From Przewalskia tangutica (taxonomy: Eukaryota; Streptophyta; Magnoliopsida; Solanales; Solanaceae): 64,000 bases of DNA. Shown piece after piece: positions 1 to 11,746 of the stretch. Position 1 is the first letter of the stretch. Each line of letters begins with the position of its first letter. The notes beneath the pieces are model-generated. The model was not told where the DNA came from. It did no database searches and saw nothing but the letters and a program-made list of their open reading frames with translations. The DNA lies in contig CM056727.1 in the NCBI GenBank assembly GCA_029844215.1, positions 22,543,450 to 22,607,449 of the forward strand. The letters run 5' to 3'. A program made the translations under genes and the position numbers.

Positions 1-793
1 TACAGTCACCACACTTGTCACCACACTTGTCACCGCCATGGCCGCCATCGTGATTTTTGTCACACTTTTGACCCTTTTTGCCACCCTCGTTATTACGGTT
101 TCACCGTAATTTTCGGAGAATGATTGAGAGTCATCAGTTTCTTAGGATGTGGCCACCATCTGTTGCATCCTTTTAATCCAAACCTACTTCTTCTAGGGTT
201 AGCATGAAACGTGCTTGGTAGAACGATGTGATAGGATTGCTTTGGCGAAGAAGAGTTTCAACCCCATTATACGCCTTGGAGAGGCCCGCAACCATTTGAA
301 GAACGAGACGATCATTTGTGACAGGCGCGCCGACGTTCTTGAGTTGATCCGACAATTCCTTGAGCCTTTGACAATAGACATTCAGAAAATCCTTCATATT
401 TGTGTGAGAGAATTCTTGGTCAAGGGTTACAACACGAGAATTTTTGTTATCTTGTAATATATCACGCTACCTATTCCAAGCTTCCATTATCGTGGCGTCG
501 GGTTCGATAATACTTTGTAAGAGGTCCGTAGAGATGGTGGAATAAATCTATCGGAATACCATAGCATCAAGAATTTCTCACAACTCAATTTCATCATCAA
601 TGGTAGGAACATTCTCCTTGCCTTTTTACGGTTTGACAATGTGATGGAGGACTCTATGAGACCTTGCGTGAATTTTAAAAAGTTATGTCCACGTCGCGTA
701 TTGGACTTTTTCCATTTCAAGAACGATAGGGATGTTGTTCTTGATGCTGGAGACTGCAAGAGTATGATGAAATGTATTATTTGTGTTAGACAT
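1..793 (-). pseudogene. Copia F gag fragment (broken, cut by window edge)
   Basis: Minus-strand gag of a Ty1/Copia retrotransposon. The start is the ATG at 793-791, followed by the family-typical beginning MSNTNNTFHHTL. The clearest stretch is 397-173, which matches the Copia gag core (segments KELSDQLKNVGAPV and LVLQMVAGLSKAYNGVETLL). Upstream, 759-487 holds the N-terminal gag (WTxLFKIHARSHRVLHHI) with stops and frame changes. Downstream, 120-1 is Lys/Gly/Asp-rich, as in the basic tail before the zinc knuckle, and is cut by the window edge. Gag packages the element RNA in the family; this copy cannot make a full protein. The same gag type occurs in Copia A, B and E of this window. Confidence 0.85.
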
Positions 794-902
794 GATTAAG
801 GAATAAGAGGAGAATTAGGGTGGCGGAAAAAAAATTGAAGGGACAAAAAAATTGAGAGGGAGGCGGAAATGGCATGGAGAAGGAAAAAAGTTGTCTTAGA
901 CT

Positions 903-914
903 GCTGATACCGTG
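903..914 (-). other. Copia F primer binding site (degenerate)
   Basis: Read on the minus strand this is CGGTATCAGCAG, a mutated form of the initiator-Met tRNA primer site TGGTATCAGAGC used by plant Copia elements. It lies directly between the LTR and the gag leader, which fixes the LTR boundary. Confidence 0.6.
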
Positions 915-1094
915 AAAAAAAAATCTCTTGTTGATCTCATTAATGTAATTGATTTATATACATGATATATAATAGTCATCATATGCTATAATTACGGAAT
1001 CAAATATACACTTAATACAAATAATTACTATCATAATTACAGATATACAAGATCACTAATAATATCAAAAGAATATATTATGTATATTTTATCA
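915..1094 (-). repeat. Copia F 5' LTR
   Basis: AT-rich block beginning TG after the primer site and ending near TATCA. Its composition and length resemble the 155-bp LTR of Copia B at 48406-48560. The partner 3' LTR lies outside the window, so both ends are inferred from TG/CA and the primer site only. Confidence 0.5.
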
Positions 1095-1351
1095 GGCGCC
1101 ACCCACACAATTTTTTATTTCTTTTACTCCATCCTTTTCAATGTGAATTCCATACAAATTTTAAGTTTTTGGAAATAATGGTTATGAAAATTATATTTTA
1201 AAATATTATAAGTCATAATAATTAGTTATTTAAAATATTTAAGAAAAAACATGATCAAAGAGGAGCATCCACCCAAATAATAATGTTATTATGCAATTAA
1301 AACAAATAAAGTACTTAATTTACACCCTATTGTTTGGGGTTCACTAGAAGT

Positions 1352-1627
1352 TCCTCCCTCCGTCTCAAAATATTTATTATATTTCTTTATTTACACGTCC
1401 ATTAAAAAATATTTATGAAGATAACATTTTGACTATTTTTTATCCTTAACATATTTTACTGTGTTATTTCTGCTCAATAAATATTTACTCCATCAATGAT
1501 CAGAATCTCTTAAATGTTGCTAATTAATATAGGGGTAAAATGGAAAAAAAATATTTAATTGTATCTTGATTAAATAAAACGATAAGTATTTTAATAAAGA
1601 TGACAAGTGCTTTGGAACGGAGGAGTA
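1352..1627. mobile_element. Stowaway-like MITE (degenerate ends)
   Basis: Left end CTCCCTCCGTCTCAAA and right end TTTGGAACGGAGGAG are inverted repeats of the type typical for Stowaway MITEs (Tc1/mariner derived). The interior of about 275 bp is AT-rich and has no ORF. The TA target duplication is not clear on the left side, so the copy is probably old. The flanks 1095-1351 and 1628-1938 are AT-rich and hold nothing I recognise. Confidence 0.6.
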
Positions 1628-1938
1628 GTTAATTTAGTCTATTTATAGGGTGAGTTTAGGGTAGTTAGATTGCGAGTGCACATAGAGCTAATTTTGGTAT
1701 CCTATTTAAGGTATAATCAAAGTTTATCAATTTCAAGACCTCATTTATTTACGCTTAATAAAGATCTGAATCTGAATGGTTCAGACCTAAAGTCATTAAG
1801 TGTATTTATTTATATTAAGATCTAAGCATTTATTTGGTCTGAATAAGTCTTAATCATTAAGATCTTGAACAAAGTCCTAATATCATTAAGAGATATTTAT
1901 GCATTGATAATTTTTACCACCATTTTGTCCATAACCAA

Positions 1939-3257
1939 TGTTAGTGATATTTTGGTATGCTTAACGCAAGTGTACGTATCGTTACAAGTAATATAGTCTG
2001 GTAAGATCGAATATCGTTCTCAGAGACATGTTATCAAGTACCGATTATCTAAGCTTTAGTTTCTATTTGGTGAACGTTAATTTGTTTGCATTTTTATCTA
2101 AGAATTATAACTAAGTAAAGAAATAAACTAAAGATGATAATACTTTGGTTTCAATCAGTTATGATGGAAATAGGGCTTCCAATATCCTCAACTATCCACT
2201 CTTTTCAATCCTTAATGCAACTAGAATGACTTATTCTTCTACGTTAAGATAACGGTTAACTAGACTGTCTTATATTCCGGTTAGGATATATAATCGCTCA
2301 ACCCCAGTGCAGAAACCTTCTATATTTCTATGATAGGTTTTACCACATAGGAGGATTAAGAACAATAATCTATAATGCTACACAAGTATCGAGGTACTTT
2401 CGTCCGCGATTTTAACCTATGTCTATTCAATTACAGCATATCTAAATCTCTCCTCTCGGTTCTTGATTCGAAATCATATAAGTTATGATAATTAGTGATC
2501 ATTTAACTATCAAGCATTCATACCAATACTGAATAAATCTTAATCAAGTGAAGAAGAAACCAACTAATGCATTAATTCATGAAACGAGGTTCAAGAGATT
2601 CAAAAGGAAAGTCCTAATAAAGTAATTAGCTCCTAAACATTGTCATGTCAATGACTAATACAAACCAACATAAACTGAAATAAATAAAACGAAAGTTGAA
2701 CCAAAATTGTCTCCAATCTTGTGTTATTGCCTCCTTTCTTGCCACCCCAAAATAGAATGTGGAATTATGTACAAGATGCCCTCCTTAGGTCAGGGTTTTA
2801 GGGATTATATACTGCAAAAATTGTATGCCCTGGACCCTTCTGCCCCTGGCCAATTTCGCCTCGGATCTGGAAAAACGTGTCTCGGCACCGCGGTCCAGCT
2901 GGCTGGCGCCGCGATGCCGGAAGTTCTGTAGCCAATCCGAACTCGCAGATCTTTGGGCACCGCGGTGCCGGCGACGTCTTATTCCCAGATTTTTGTCATT
3001 TTTGTTATTTTCTCGTCCGGACTTCGTCTGATTTCTTCTATACTTTCCGGGACTTTTTAGACTTCATTTATTGGCCTTTTATTGTGCAATTTCATCTCAA
3101 ATAAGTTCATTTCATCTTCTTTTTGATATTTCTCCATTTATGACCGTTGTGACTCAAAAGAAAGAAAAACGACCATAATACTATACTAAACACAAACAAA
3201 ATGAGTAAAATACTAACTAAAAATGACTCAAAAAGTGTATACAAAATGCACCTAACA
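1939..3257 (-). repeat. Athila-like 3' LTR (1319 bp)
   Basis: Begins TGTTAGTGATAT and ends CACCTAACA. It aligns along its length with 5545-6895, including the shared stretch GCTTAACGCAAGTGTACG near the left end. It carries three copies of the GC palindrome (2884-2896, 2905-2918, 2956-2969), the last being the perfect form GGCACCGCGGTGCC. Confidence 0.85.
2884..2969. other. GC palindrome cluster, Athila-like 3' LTR
   Basis: GGCACCGCGGTCC, then GGCGCCGCGATGCC 21 bases on, then the perfect GGCACCGCGGTGCC at 2956. Each centres on CCGCG. Confidence 0.85.
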
Positions 3258-4899
3258 AATATCCCAAGACTTAACCTTTACTCGCCCTCGAGTAAAGCAC
3301 TACACAAAAACAAAATCAAAGACTCTATGAAATGGATCAAATAGTTATAGCAATGCTTCTTCAAAATCATGGGTAAAAGTTAGGATGATATGTTGGAATA
3401 TATATAGCATGAATATTTAGCAATCTAGAATTTCAAATTAGATATTTTGCAAATTCACTTAGATCATAATCAATGGAAACACAAACACCTAACCTATGCA
3501 TGTCAATTTCATTCCATCTTTCCAAATGCTATAGACCTGTTTACTTGCTATTCTCCACTAATCATAGATCTACACATTAAATATCATCAGGACTTTCAAG
3601 GGTTGTAATGTAGGCTTAGGTACGGGTAGGTAAAAGTAGGCATTTAGGCTCAATTACGTATCATAAACATTTTTCATTCAACTTATTTTTCTTCTTTTTT
3701 ATTCCTTTTTAATCTCATACCTATTTTTCCCCTCTTTTATTTTGAGAGAATGAGATACATTATAAATGACAGGCACCCCAAACTTAGGCTTTTGCATATT
3801 CTTCATTGGGGTGCATCAAATTTTTCAATTCTCTTTTTGTTTCTTTTTCAACATTTTTCATCCCACTAACTTTCAATTATCACTTATGGCATAAACAGGG
3901 AATCATGGGGTGTCAAAGAAACAACTTATTTTTAGGCTCAAGGGGGCTGACTAGTGATACAATTCATGTCAGGGTAGATAATGAATGGTCAGAATGTCTA
4001 TCAAATAAACGCATGAATCATCTCCCTAAACATGTACATCTTAACTATTTCGCCTCAACAAGCAAACAGATTTTCTAGACATTTTTCATCTTTTCTTTCC
4101 ATAACTGACACACATAGGCTAACACAAATATCCCAAAGAATTAGATGTCATGAATTTTTGGCATATCTAACTTAAGCACACAGATTGTCGTTTTTAATTC
4201 TATTACATTATCCTACTCCATCCACTCAATATCTTTAGCAACTACAACATGCTTGATCCATAAAAAAATTATGACTCAAAAACACATGGAACAACACAAA
4301 GACAAATAAAAAATACTCAAAAACAGACACTAAAAACAAACTAAGATCCCCCCACACTTAAACGACACATTGTCTCTAATGTATGAAGACTAAAAATAAG
4401 GGACAACTTAGTGACACAACACAACGATCATAACGGAGGTCTGTGATGAGATTCTGGAAATTGCACATCTTTTGGGCTCTCTGAAGTTTCAGTGCTTTTG
4501 ATTCTTTCCACCTTAGAGTCAGTCCCTAGTCCACCTGCCATAAAAAAATAAGATAAAATTCAAGAATGTGAGACTGTTCAAGATAAAATAAAATAAACTA
4601 AAACAAAAATTAAAATAACATAATTAAAAATATTGGGTTGCCTCCCAACAAACGCTGTCTTTAACGTCTTTTAGCTGGACGCAGTTAATCCTTACTAGTG
4701 CCCAGTGGATCCTTCTGTGAACTGCTTGCAATCCGCGCAGTCATTGTTGCAGGTCTCACTTTTCCTACAACACTTTTTTCAAACAAGGATTTCTTATCTA
4801 AGATTATCCCCCAATTACACAAGACATATTTGTCTTCTAGGCTCTTTGTAATGTAGGGATCAGTGAAATTCCCTACATCTCTCAACTTTTGGGGGTGCC

Positions 4900-5340
4900 C
4901 TTGAGGGTATGGACTTTCTGGTTGGGCTCATCAATGATAGTTGGTGGTGTCTTTTCTGCAACGGGTATAAGAAAAAGAAATTCCAAGGAATCCAAAATGG
5001 TGAAAAACTGGATCTCAGAAACCTCTTATTTCTCTACACCAACTATCTCTCTCAATTTCTCATTATTCTCAACATCTTGTTGTGGTTCAGGTTCCTCACT
5101 CTACTTATCACTCTGGTGTCGCTAGGCAGATTTTTTTGCGGTACATTAATCACCATATCCGTCAGCTGCCCTATTTGTCTCTCCAAATTTTTTAGGGACA
5201 CCATTGTATCAGCCATAAATTGAGCCTGGCATTGGTGAGCGTGAGTATGCCTGCCTGCAACACATTTTGATCTTCATGTGGAACTTGTGGGTTAAGCTGT
5301 TGTTGATGATTCCACTGCCCCTGATAGTAGTAGTCCATTT
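4900..5340 (-). pseudogene. Athila/Tat gag C-terminal remnant
   Basis: Minus-strand reading gives MDYYYQGQWNHQQQ near 5340 and, after a frame change, MVSLKNLERQIGQLTD followed by NVPQKNLPSDT near 5210-5110. This matches the conserved segment in Athila/Gypsy gag where a 'LE.QIGQL' motif precedes 'LPSDT'. The frame is broken and no zinc knuckle or protease follows. Confidence 0.65.
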
Positions 5341-5520
5341 TTTTTCTTTTCAACTTTACCTACAAATAAGAAAAACAACAAAAAGAGATAAAAAGATGTT
5401 TGCAAAACGAGTTAGAAACTTGTTCATGGAGCAACCAAATTAGAAATAAAATAACATAATCAAATATATACAACCAAATTAGAAATAAGATTAAATAATT
5501 CAATATTGAAAGTACGCAAG

Positions 5521-5538
5521 TCCCCGGCAACGGCGCCA
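5521..5538 (-). other. Primer binding site of the Athila-like element
   Basis: The minus strand reads TGGCGCCGTTGCCGGGGA, the primer site used by many Athila and Tat elements. It lies six bases from the right LTR, which proves minus orientation and that 5545-6895 is the 5' LTR. Confidence 0.9.
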
Positions 5539-5544
5539 AAAACT

Positions 5545-6895
5545 TGTTAGCGATATTTCCGTATGCTTAACGCAAGTGTACGTATCGTTACAAGTAATAT
5601 AGTCTGGGAATACCGAATATCATCCTCAGAGACTGATTATCAAGTACCGATTATCTAAGCTTTAGTTTCTATTTGGTGAACGTTAATTTGTTTGGATTTT
5701 TATCTAAGAATTATAACTAAGTAAAGAAAATAAACTAAAGATGATAATACTTTGGTTTCAATCAGTTATGATGGAAATAGGGCTTCCAATATCCTCAACT
5801 ATCCACTATTTTCAATCCTTAATGCAACTAGAATGACTTATTCTTCTACGTTAAGATAACGGTTAACTAGACTGTCTTATATTCCGGTTAGGATATATAA
5901 TCGCTCAACCCCAGTGCAGAAATCTTCTATATTTCTATGATAGGTTTTACCACATAGGAGGATTAAGAACAATAACATATAATGCTACACAAGTATCGGG
6001 GTACTTTCGTCTGCGATTTTAACCTATGTCTATTCAATTACAACATATCCAAATCTCTCCTCTCGGTTCTTGATTCGAAATCATATAAGTTATGATAATT
6101 AGTGATCAATTAACTATCAAGCATTCATACCAATACTGAATAAATCTTAATCAAGTGAAGAAGAAATCAACTAATGCATTAATTCATGAAACGAGGTTCA
6201 AGCGATTCAAAAGAAAAGTCCTAATAAAGTAATTAGCTCCTAAACATTGTCATGTCAATGACTAATACAAACCAACATAAACTGAAATAAATAAAAGAAA
6301 AGAAAATGAAAGTTGAATCAAAGTTTTCTCCTATCTTGTGTTGTTGCCTCCTTTCTTGCCTCTCCAAAATAGAATGTGGAATTATGTACAAGATGTCCCC
6401 ATTGGATCAGGATTTTAGGGATTATATACTGCAAAAATCGTGTGCCCTGGACCCTTCTGCCCCTGGCCAATTTCACCTCGGATCTGGAAAAACGCGCATC
6501 GGCACCGCGATGCTGCTGGCTGGCGTCGCGGTGCCCGAAGTCCTGTAGCAAATCCAAACTCGCAGATCTTTGGGCACCGTGGTCCTGCTGGCTGACACTA
6601 CGGTGCCGGCGACGTCCCATTCCCAGATTTTTTTCATTTTTGTTATTTTCTCCTCCGGACTTCGTCTGATTTCTTCTATACTTTCTGGGACTTCTTAGGC
6701 TTCATTTCTTGGTCTTTTATTGTGCAATTTCATCTCAAATAAGCTCATTTCATCTTCTTTTTGGCATTTCTCCATTTATGACCGCTGTGACTCAAAAGAA
6801 AGAAAAACGACCATAATATTATACTAAACACAAACAAAATGAGTAAAATACTAACTAAAAATGACTCAAAAAGTGTATACAAAATACACCTAACA
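5545..6895 (-). repeat. Athila-like 5' LTR (1351 bp)
   Basis: Begins TGTTAGCGATAT and ends CACCTAACA. Near-identical to 1939-3257 except for scattered substitutions and extra sequence around 6580-6600, where a second pair of GC palindromes (6573-6585 and 6594-6607) replaces the single one of the other LTR. The first pair is at 6501-6514 and 6522-6535. Confidence 0.85.
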
Positions 6896-7370
6896 ACCAC
6901 CCCACCCTACCACCACTCACCCCCACCACACCCACTCACCACCAACACCCACCCCCACCACACTTCCACCTCACACCACACTCTCCCAACCCTCACCCCT
7001 CTACCCACCCTACCCCACGCCCACCTCAACCCCTACCATCCCACCTACCACCAAAACTCACGCCACACCTCCCTTCTTCACCCCCCTACTACCCCCACCA
7101 CACTCCTACCTCACATCCCACCTCATTAACCATCTCTGCCATCACAATCATCACTATTATCAATTCAACCATCACCATTGTTATCAGCCACCACTTGTCA
7201 TATCTGCCATCACAACTACTACTATCATCAGTCGCTACTACGCTTACCCCCTCAACATGCACCACTATCACCACAATCACTACCGCCGCTGCAACACCAA
7301 TCAACTCCACCATTACTAGCCACTAGCATCAACCACCATCACCACTACAAAACATCTCCACAATCACTAG
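6896..7370. repeat. CCA/CAC-rich simple sequence
   Basis: 6896-7130 is almost pure C and A with occasional T, in irregular CCA, CACC and CCCA units. 7131-7370 continues as degenerate CAC/CAT/TAC triplets. Open frames here (Pro/His/Thr-rich) are a by-product of composition. The Athila-like element was inserted at the left edge of this block. Confidence 0.8.
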
Positions 7371-8404
7371 TAAACATTATTTTTTTATCAAATATTTATT
7401 TTATTTTATAAAAATTATATTTATTTTCTAATATTTAATTGTTTTTTATTTGAATTGTATATGTATTTTGTTTAAGTAAATACATTATGCATATTCATAT
7501 GTTAAAAAACAAACAATTTTAATCTTTCAGTGCTTAGTTCTAGAGACAACATCTTAATTATTCACGTGTGTATTCAAATTCAAAGGTCTTAATCTTAATG
7601 AAAACAAAGGAGGCCTAAATAGTCTAAACTTCAGACATAGATGCGTGAAGTTGGTTCCGAAGTGATTAAATTTATATGCATTATAGCTATGACTTACCCT
7701 AAAATCGTTTATGTGGGCACTTCGCCCATTGCAGCTGTGGAATTTCTTTTTGGGCCAAAATTGAATGAAGAGTATATATGAAGTGAATGATTGGAGAAGA
7801 AGCCCAATTGACAATCGAGCCACAACCCACAAGGAAACGGATGACAATGGTTTCTGACATTCCATAATGACAAGTCGACACCATTTCGGGTATTCATAGA
7901 CACCTAGATGTTAATCAAAATTACAGAATTCTTAAAGCTTTTGTAATAATGATGAATGGAAAAGTGGTCATAATTCAAATTCAGACAGGAAAGGGATATT
8001 GTCATAATGATGGAATCAGGTCCACAATTCGGTGTTACAAACGGATTTAGTGGAATTGAAAAGGAAATAATGGTCCGCCACTTTGTTTGAATATAAGCAA
8101 GAAAGTTATAACTCACTTTTCCGAAACAAAGTTTTATCAAGTAACGGATAGGCCAGAATCCTATGTCTTGTTCTACAGTTGGAACTAATTAAGAACTGAA
8201 GTCATTTACGAACGGATAGTTCATGATATATACCTGCAAATGTATGGTGTTTATAGGGTAAAACTTTAATTTGATGGCAATGTTCACCATATTATTTACT
8301 TTGATCAATATCTAAATGTTGTTACTTTCTCTTACACTCAAACATTATCTTCATGTTCAATCCTTTGATTTGTCCGGTTTCATACATATGTCAACTACAA
8401 GTAC
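7371..8404. other. AT-rich stretch without recognised gene
   Basis: Contains only short random-looking ORFs on both strands, with no family motif, primer site, LTR pair or tRNA-like box that I can see. Confidence 0.5.
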
Positions 8405-9162
8405 TAGGGCTGCACAAAAGTCGATCCGGACCGAAAAATTGGATCGGATCGAACGGATCGAGAAATTTGGTTCGGTCCTCGGTCCTAATGATCTGAGTTT
8501 TCGATTTTCGGTCCGATCCGGTCCAGGTTCGGTCCGGTCTAGACCGAATTTTAAATATATATATAATTCCTAATTTTTTAAATTCCTAATATATAATATA
8601 TATAATTTCGGGTTGGGTTCCGGGGCTCGATTTTTTTTTTTAAAATTGAATTTTCAATACTGAAATTGACATTCTCGGACACATTACCACGAAATTTGTA
8701 CGTTGAAATCTATTGTATATCGCGAGATATTTAGATTTGAAAAGGGAAAAAACGTAACGATTTGGGGGAAAAGTGAAATTAATTGTCAAGAAGGACGTTT
8801 TTGGAGAAATCGGCTGAAGCAAACAGACATTAGTCGATTTGGGATGGCTTCGTCTCGAAAAAATACGCGAAATAAAAAAAATTTAGATCAAACGGACGTC
8901 CGAGCGCAAAGTTATGACCATTTAAAGTTTCACTAATTTACAACTTATATTTGATATGTCAATACGTCCGGGCTGTCTGGGGGGGCTGGGGGGGCAAATG
9001 CACTCGGTTCATTCGGTCCAATAGACCGGATCGGATCGAAAATGACCTGGACCGGACCGGACCGTACCAAGAAATTCGGTCTGGTCTTTGGTCCTAGTGA
9101 TCTGGGTTTTCGATCTTCGGTCCGGTTCGATCCGGTCCGGTTTTAACCTTTTGTGCACCCTA
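8405..9162. mobile_element. GGTCCG-rich inverted-repeat element (hAT-like MITE)
   Basis: Left end TAGGGCTGCACAAAAG and right end TTTTGTGCACCCTA are inverted repeats. Just inside each lie 100-150 bp of repeated GGTCCGGTC/GATCCGGACC units that also pair with each other, so the ends could form a long hairpin. Terminal repeats of this kind with CCGGACC-type subrepeats are typical of non-autonomous hAT-like elements in eudicots (memory-based). CTACAA occurs on both sides but a clean 8-bp duplication is not evident. The middle (about 8600-8990) differs in composition and may be an insertion. Confidence 0.6.
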
Positions 9163-9943
9163 ATCTACAACTAACCTAATATTAAAAGTGGGAAGCTCTT
9201 ACTTTCAAAGTTGGATTACGATTTTGATCTCACACTAAATTAAAATCTAATTAAACCATTCAGTAAAAATACTGAAATAAAATAATTTCTTAATTACACA
9301 AACAAAACTGGCTGAATTAGAAGTTCAACACCAGCACTTTAATGCTTCACTACTATTAGGACCATATTATTTACTTCCATATTCTCCTTTATTGCACTCC
9401 AAAAACGTTTCTAATCATAATTGGTCGCTCATTCATCTTCACTCCTAACCTCTTTCACAGCCTTAACATTCTATATTTGATTTATAGCATTAAATTTCCT
9501 TCGTTAATGTTGATTGTTTCTGTTTTTCATCTTCCCCATTAATAATTTTCTCCCTCAATCTTTTCACATTCCTTATGACACTCTATAAAAGTCCATAATA
9601 AGGTGTTTTGTCCCATTATTCGTTTGTCTTCTTTCTGCCAGATTTTTTTCAGGGTATATCTATTGTTTATTTTTATACGTATGTGTGGTTTAAATCTATT
9701 CTCAGCATGTTTAATGGTCTCTTGGTATATTTTGTCTCTGATTTACTTGTTACGTTTTGCCTTTAAGTACTGATATATTTTCTAACCTTCTGTTTATCCA
9801 GCATATTAACATAATAAATCAATCTAAGCCCTTTTCTTATGCTCCTTCTACAAAATGATAAATAAGCATCGGCTACTCCAATCATAAACAAGTTGTTAAT
9901 TTATGTCATTTCTTTCCAAAATTCTACTTTAATATCACATAGA
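9163..9943. other. AT-rich stretch without recognised gene
   Basis: No long ORF, repeat pair or family motif seen. Confidence 0.5.
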
Positions 9944-9957
9944 AAACAAACGTAACC

Positions 9958-10112
9958 GTTCGATCCCCTACATAAACCTTCTTAGTGAAATCGCATGACA
10001 TCGAGTGTGGTTAATCGGCGTGGTTTGCATAAAGTTTCTGCTTACCCTCTGCACAAGACTGAAAAGAGAATGGCTACGAGTTTCTTCGTAAAAAAAAAAA
10101 AAACAAACAAAC
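9958..10112 (+). mobile_element. 5'-truncated SINE
   Basis: Flanked by the direct repeat AAACAAACGTAACC (9944-9957 and 10113-10126), a 14-bp target duplication. The body starts at GTTCGATCCCC, which resembles a Pol III B box, and ends in an A-run followed by CAAA repeats. The A box and tRNA-like head that should precede the B box are missing, so the copy starts inside the promoter. This fits target-primed reverse transcription that stopped early. Confidence 0.75.
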
Positions 10113-10126
10113 AAACAAACGTAACC

Positions 10127-10716
10127 TAACTATCCATTCTGCTGATTTTCTAAAAGAATTGTTAATGACAATGTGGCAGACTAATTGAAGGTGCCCTTCA
10201 CATGTATAATGCATCACCGCCCCAAAATACCTTCCAATTCGTCTTCCACCTTCCCCATCTCCCCTTTCTCCCTTCCATAAGTGGCGAAATCAATAATTTT
10301 ATCGAAGTATTTAAAATTTAGTATATATTTACAAAACTAATTTTTAACTTATATACATGATATTATTTTTATATACACGAAAAGATTTTTCAAAAATAAA
10401 TATTCAATTGACCATCCTTCAATGTTGATAGCTACGTCACTATGTGCAAACGCACCTACACACCTTAAGAAAATAAAAGATATATGCTCCGCAATATAGA
10501 TAGCTACGTCACTGTGTGTTTGTGCACCTACACACCTTAAAAAGTTATGCTCTGCAACTGGTTATATGTGGGAGTGGGAAGGGGGTTGGCTATGTTGTCC
10601 AACGTAAATAAAGGCAAACAGAGATAAGTGAGTATCCATTTTTTTTGGTCTACTTTGCCTTTTTATGTTTTAGTGTGCAGTGACGGTGCGATCAGTTTGC
10701 ACAATTAAATACTTAT
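10127..10716. other. Intergenic, with a short tandem duplication
   Basis: Mostly unrecognised AT-rich sequence apart from the two-copy repeat at 10427-10565. Confidence 0.5.
10427..10565. repeat. Two-copy tandem repeat, period 72 bp
   Basis: GATAGCTACGTCACT starts at 10427 and again at 10499. Both copies contain GCACCTACACACCTTAA and end in a version of ATGCTCYGCAA. The second copy has small deletions. Confidence 0.75.
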
Positions 10717-11653
10717 TGTTGGGTTCCGGGGCTATGAATAGATAAGATTAAAATCGAAACAACAAGAATCACTGAAACAGTTTCAAATGTTGCCTACAAT
10801 GTTGAGACAACATTTCTGACAACACTGATAAAAAACAGAATAAACCTTAAGAGTATAAATGCAGCGGAAAAGTAAAAAACACAAAGATTTATATTTTCAA
10901 GGGTATATATTAATATATCACTTGATGGTCAATGACCAAAAGAATTGTATATATTATATACAATTACAAATGGATTTCTTTTTATAAATTGTGCAATACA
11001 AACAAAAAAGAAATTACAAAAAAGGAAGTCGCAGATGACTTCACCTAAGTTAAAATACCCCTCTCGCACTCGCTCGAGCAGCTAAAGTCCCTTCTTTCTA
11101 AAAAGACAAATACAACACCTTCATTACAATTGCATTTACATTGAGCTTAATCTATAATAGAGATAACAATTGTAATGTGGGACAAATGTTGTTAAAAGAC
11201 TTAGGCTAAAATAAAATATTTTGATCCAGATTTCTGAAGCGAAATCCCGAGAGCTCTCTTGGTATTTTTACATTGTGATTCTGGATGACAATACTCTGAA
11301 GTTCCTTCTCTATTTATAGTGTGGAACTTCCTTGAAACTGGTTGGTTGTGGAAGTTGAGAGAAAGAGGGCAGCAGCTTGGACGGACCTCTTCCAGCTCCT
11401 TGAATTTCTCAACAGCTTTGACTTGGTCTCCAAGTTGCTTGGTCTTAAGTTGCTTTGATTCCAAGTTTGACTCCTTCAATTTCCACATTTTAAACACATG
11501 TCCATTTAGGAAATCAAGACATAAATTGACTAGTATTTTTACAATTTTACCTTTAGACAAAAAATTACATGTTAAAGTAACATCTAAATGATGGTTGAAA
11601 AAACTGCATAATAACTTGATATTGTCGGATTCTCAATGTCAAAATGTTTACTA
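10717..11653 (-). mobile_element. Probable solo LTR (about 937 bp)
   Basis: Starts TGTTGGGTTCCGGGG. TACTTAT precedes it (10710-10716) and recurs at 11652-11658, a possible target duplication that overlaps the right end by two bases. On the minus strand CTATAAATAG at 11319-11310 is a good TATA box, suggesting the LTR reads leftward. The right end is not a clean CA, so the boundary is uncertain. An ORF at 11560-11201 lies in the presumed transcribed part and resembles no protein I know. Confidence 0.5.
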
Positions 11654-11746
11654 CTTATGCATGCTCTAATAAAGAGGAAAAGGTAACTTATTTTAATTAT
11701 ATAGAGGTAATTTAATAAACTTCACATTACATTATTTGAAAGTATA

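Larger units (their letters stand above)
3258..5544 (-). other. Athila-like internal region without pol
   Basis: About 2.3 kb without intact genes. On the minus strand, in order: primer site; leader; gag remnant (about 5340-4900); a segment reading GTTGGGAGGCAACCCAA near 4650-4630; a purine-rich TTAAGTGTGGGGGGATC motif near 4360-4345; then AT-rich untranslated sequence to the left LTR. Those last two motifs are familiar from the region downstream of pol in Athila/Tat elements (memory-based). The order suggests one large deletion removing all of pol. Confidence 0.7.
1939..6895 (-). mobile_element. Non-autonomous Athila/Tat-like Gypsy element (complete, LTR to LTR)
   Basis: Two direct LTRs (1939-3257 and 5545-6895) enclose 2.3 kb of internal sequence. 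The element reads on the minus strand. The primer site next to the right LTR, the gag remnant after it and a purine-rich tract near the left LTR agree on orientation. Flanking bases are ACCAA on the left and ACCAC on the right, a probable 5-bp target duplication with one change. Protease, RT, RNase H and integrase are absent, so it would depend on proteins from a relative. A solo LTR of the same family lies at 43918-45192 in the other orientation. Confidence 0.85.

Noticed and set aside
6839..7129. Pro/His/Thr-rich ORF
   Set aside because: Direct product of CCA/CAC simple sequence, with no start context or family.
7554..8140. Overlapping minus-strand ORFs of 60-100 residues
   Set aside because: No homology recognised, no splice pattern, and composition like random AT-rich DNA.
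11201..11560. Minus-strand ORF of 119 residues
   Set aside because: Lies downstream of a TATA box inside a probable LTR and has no recognised domain.
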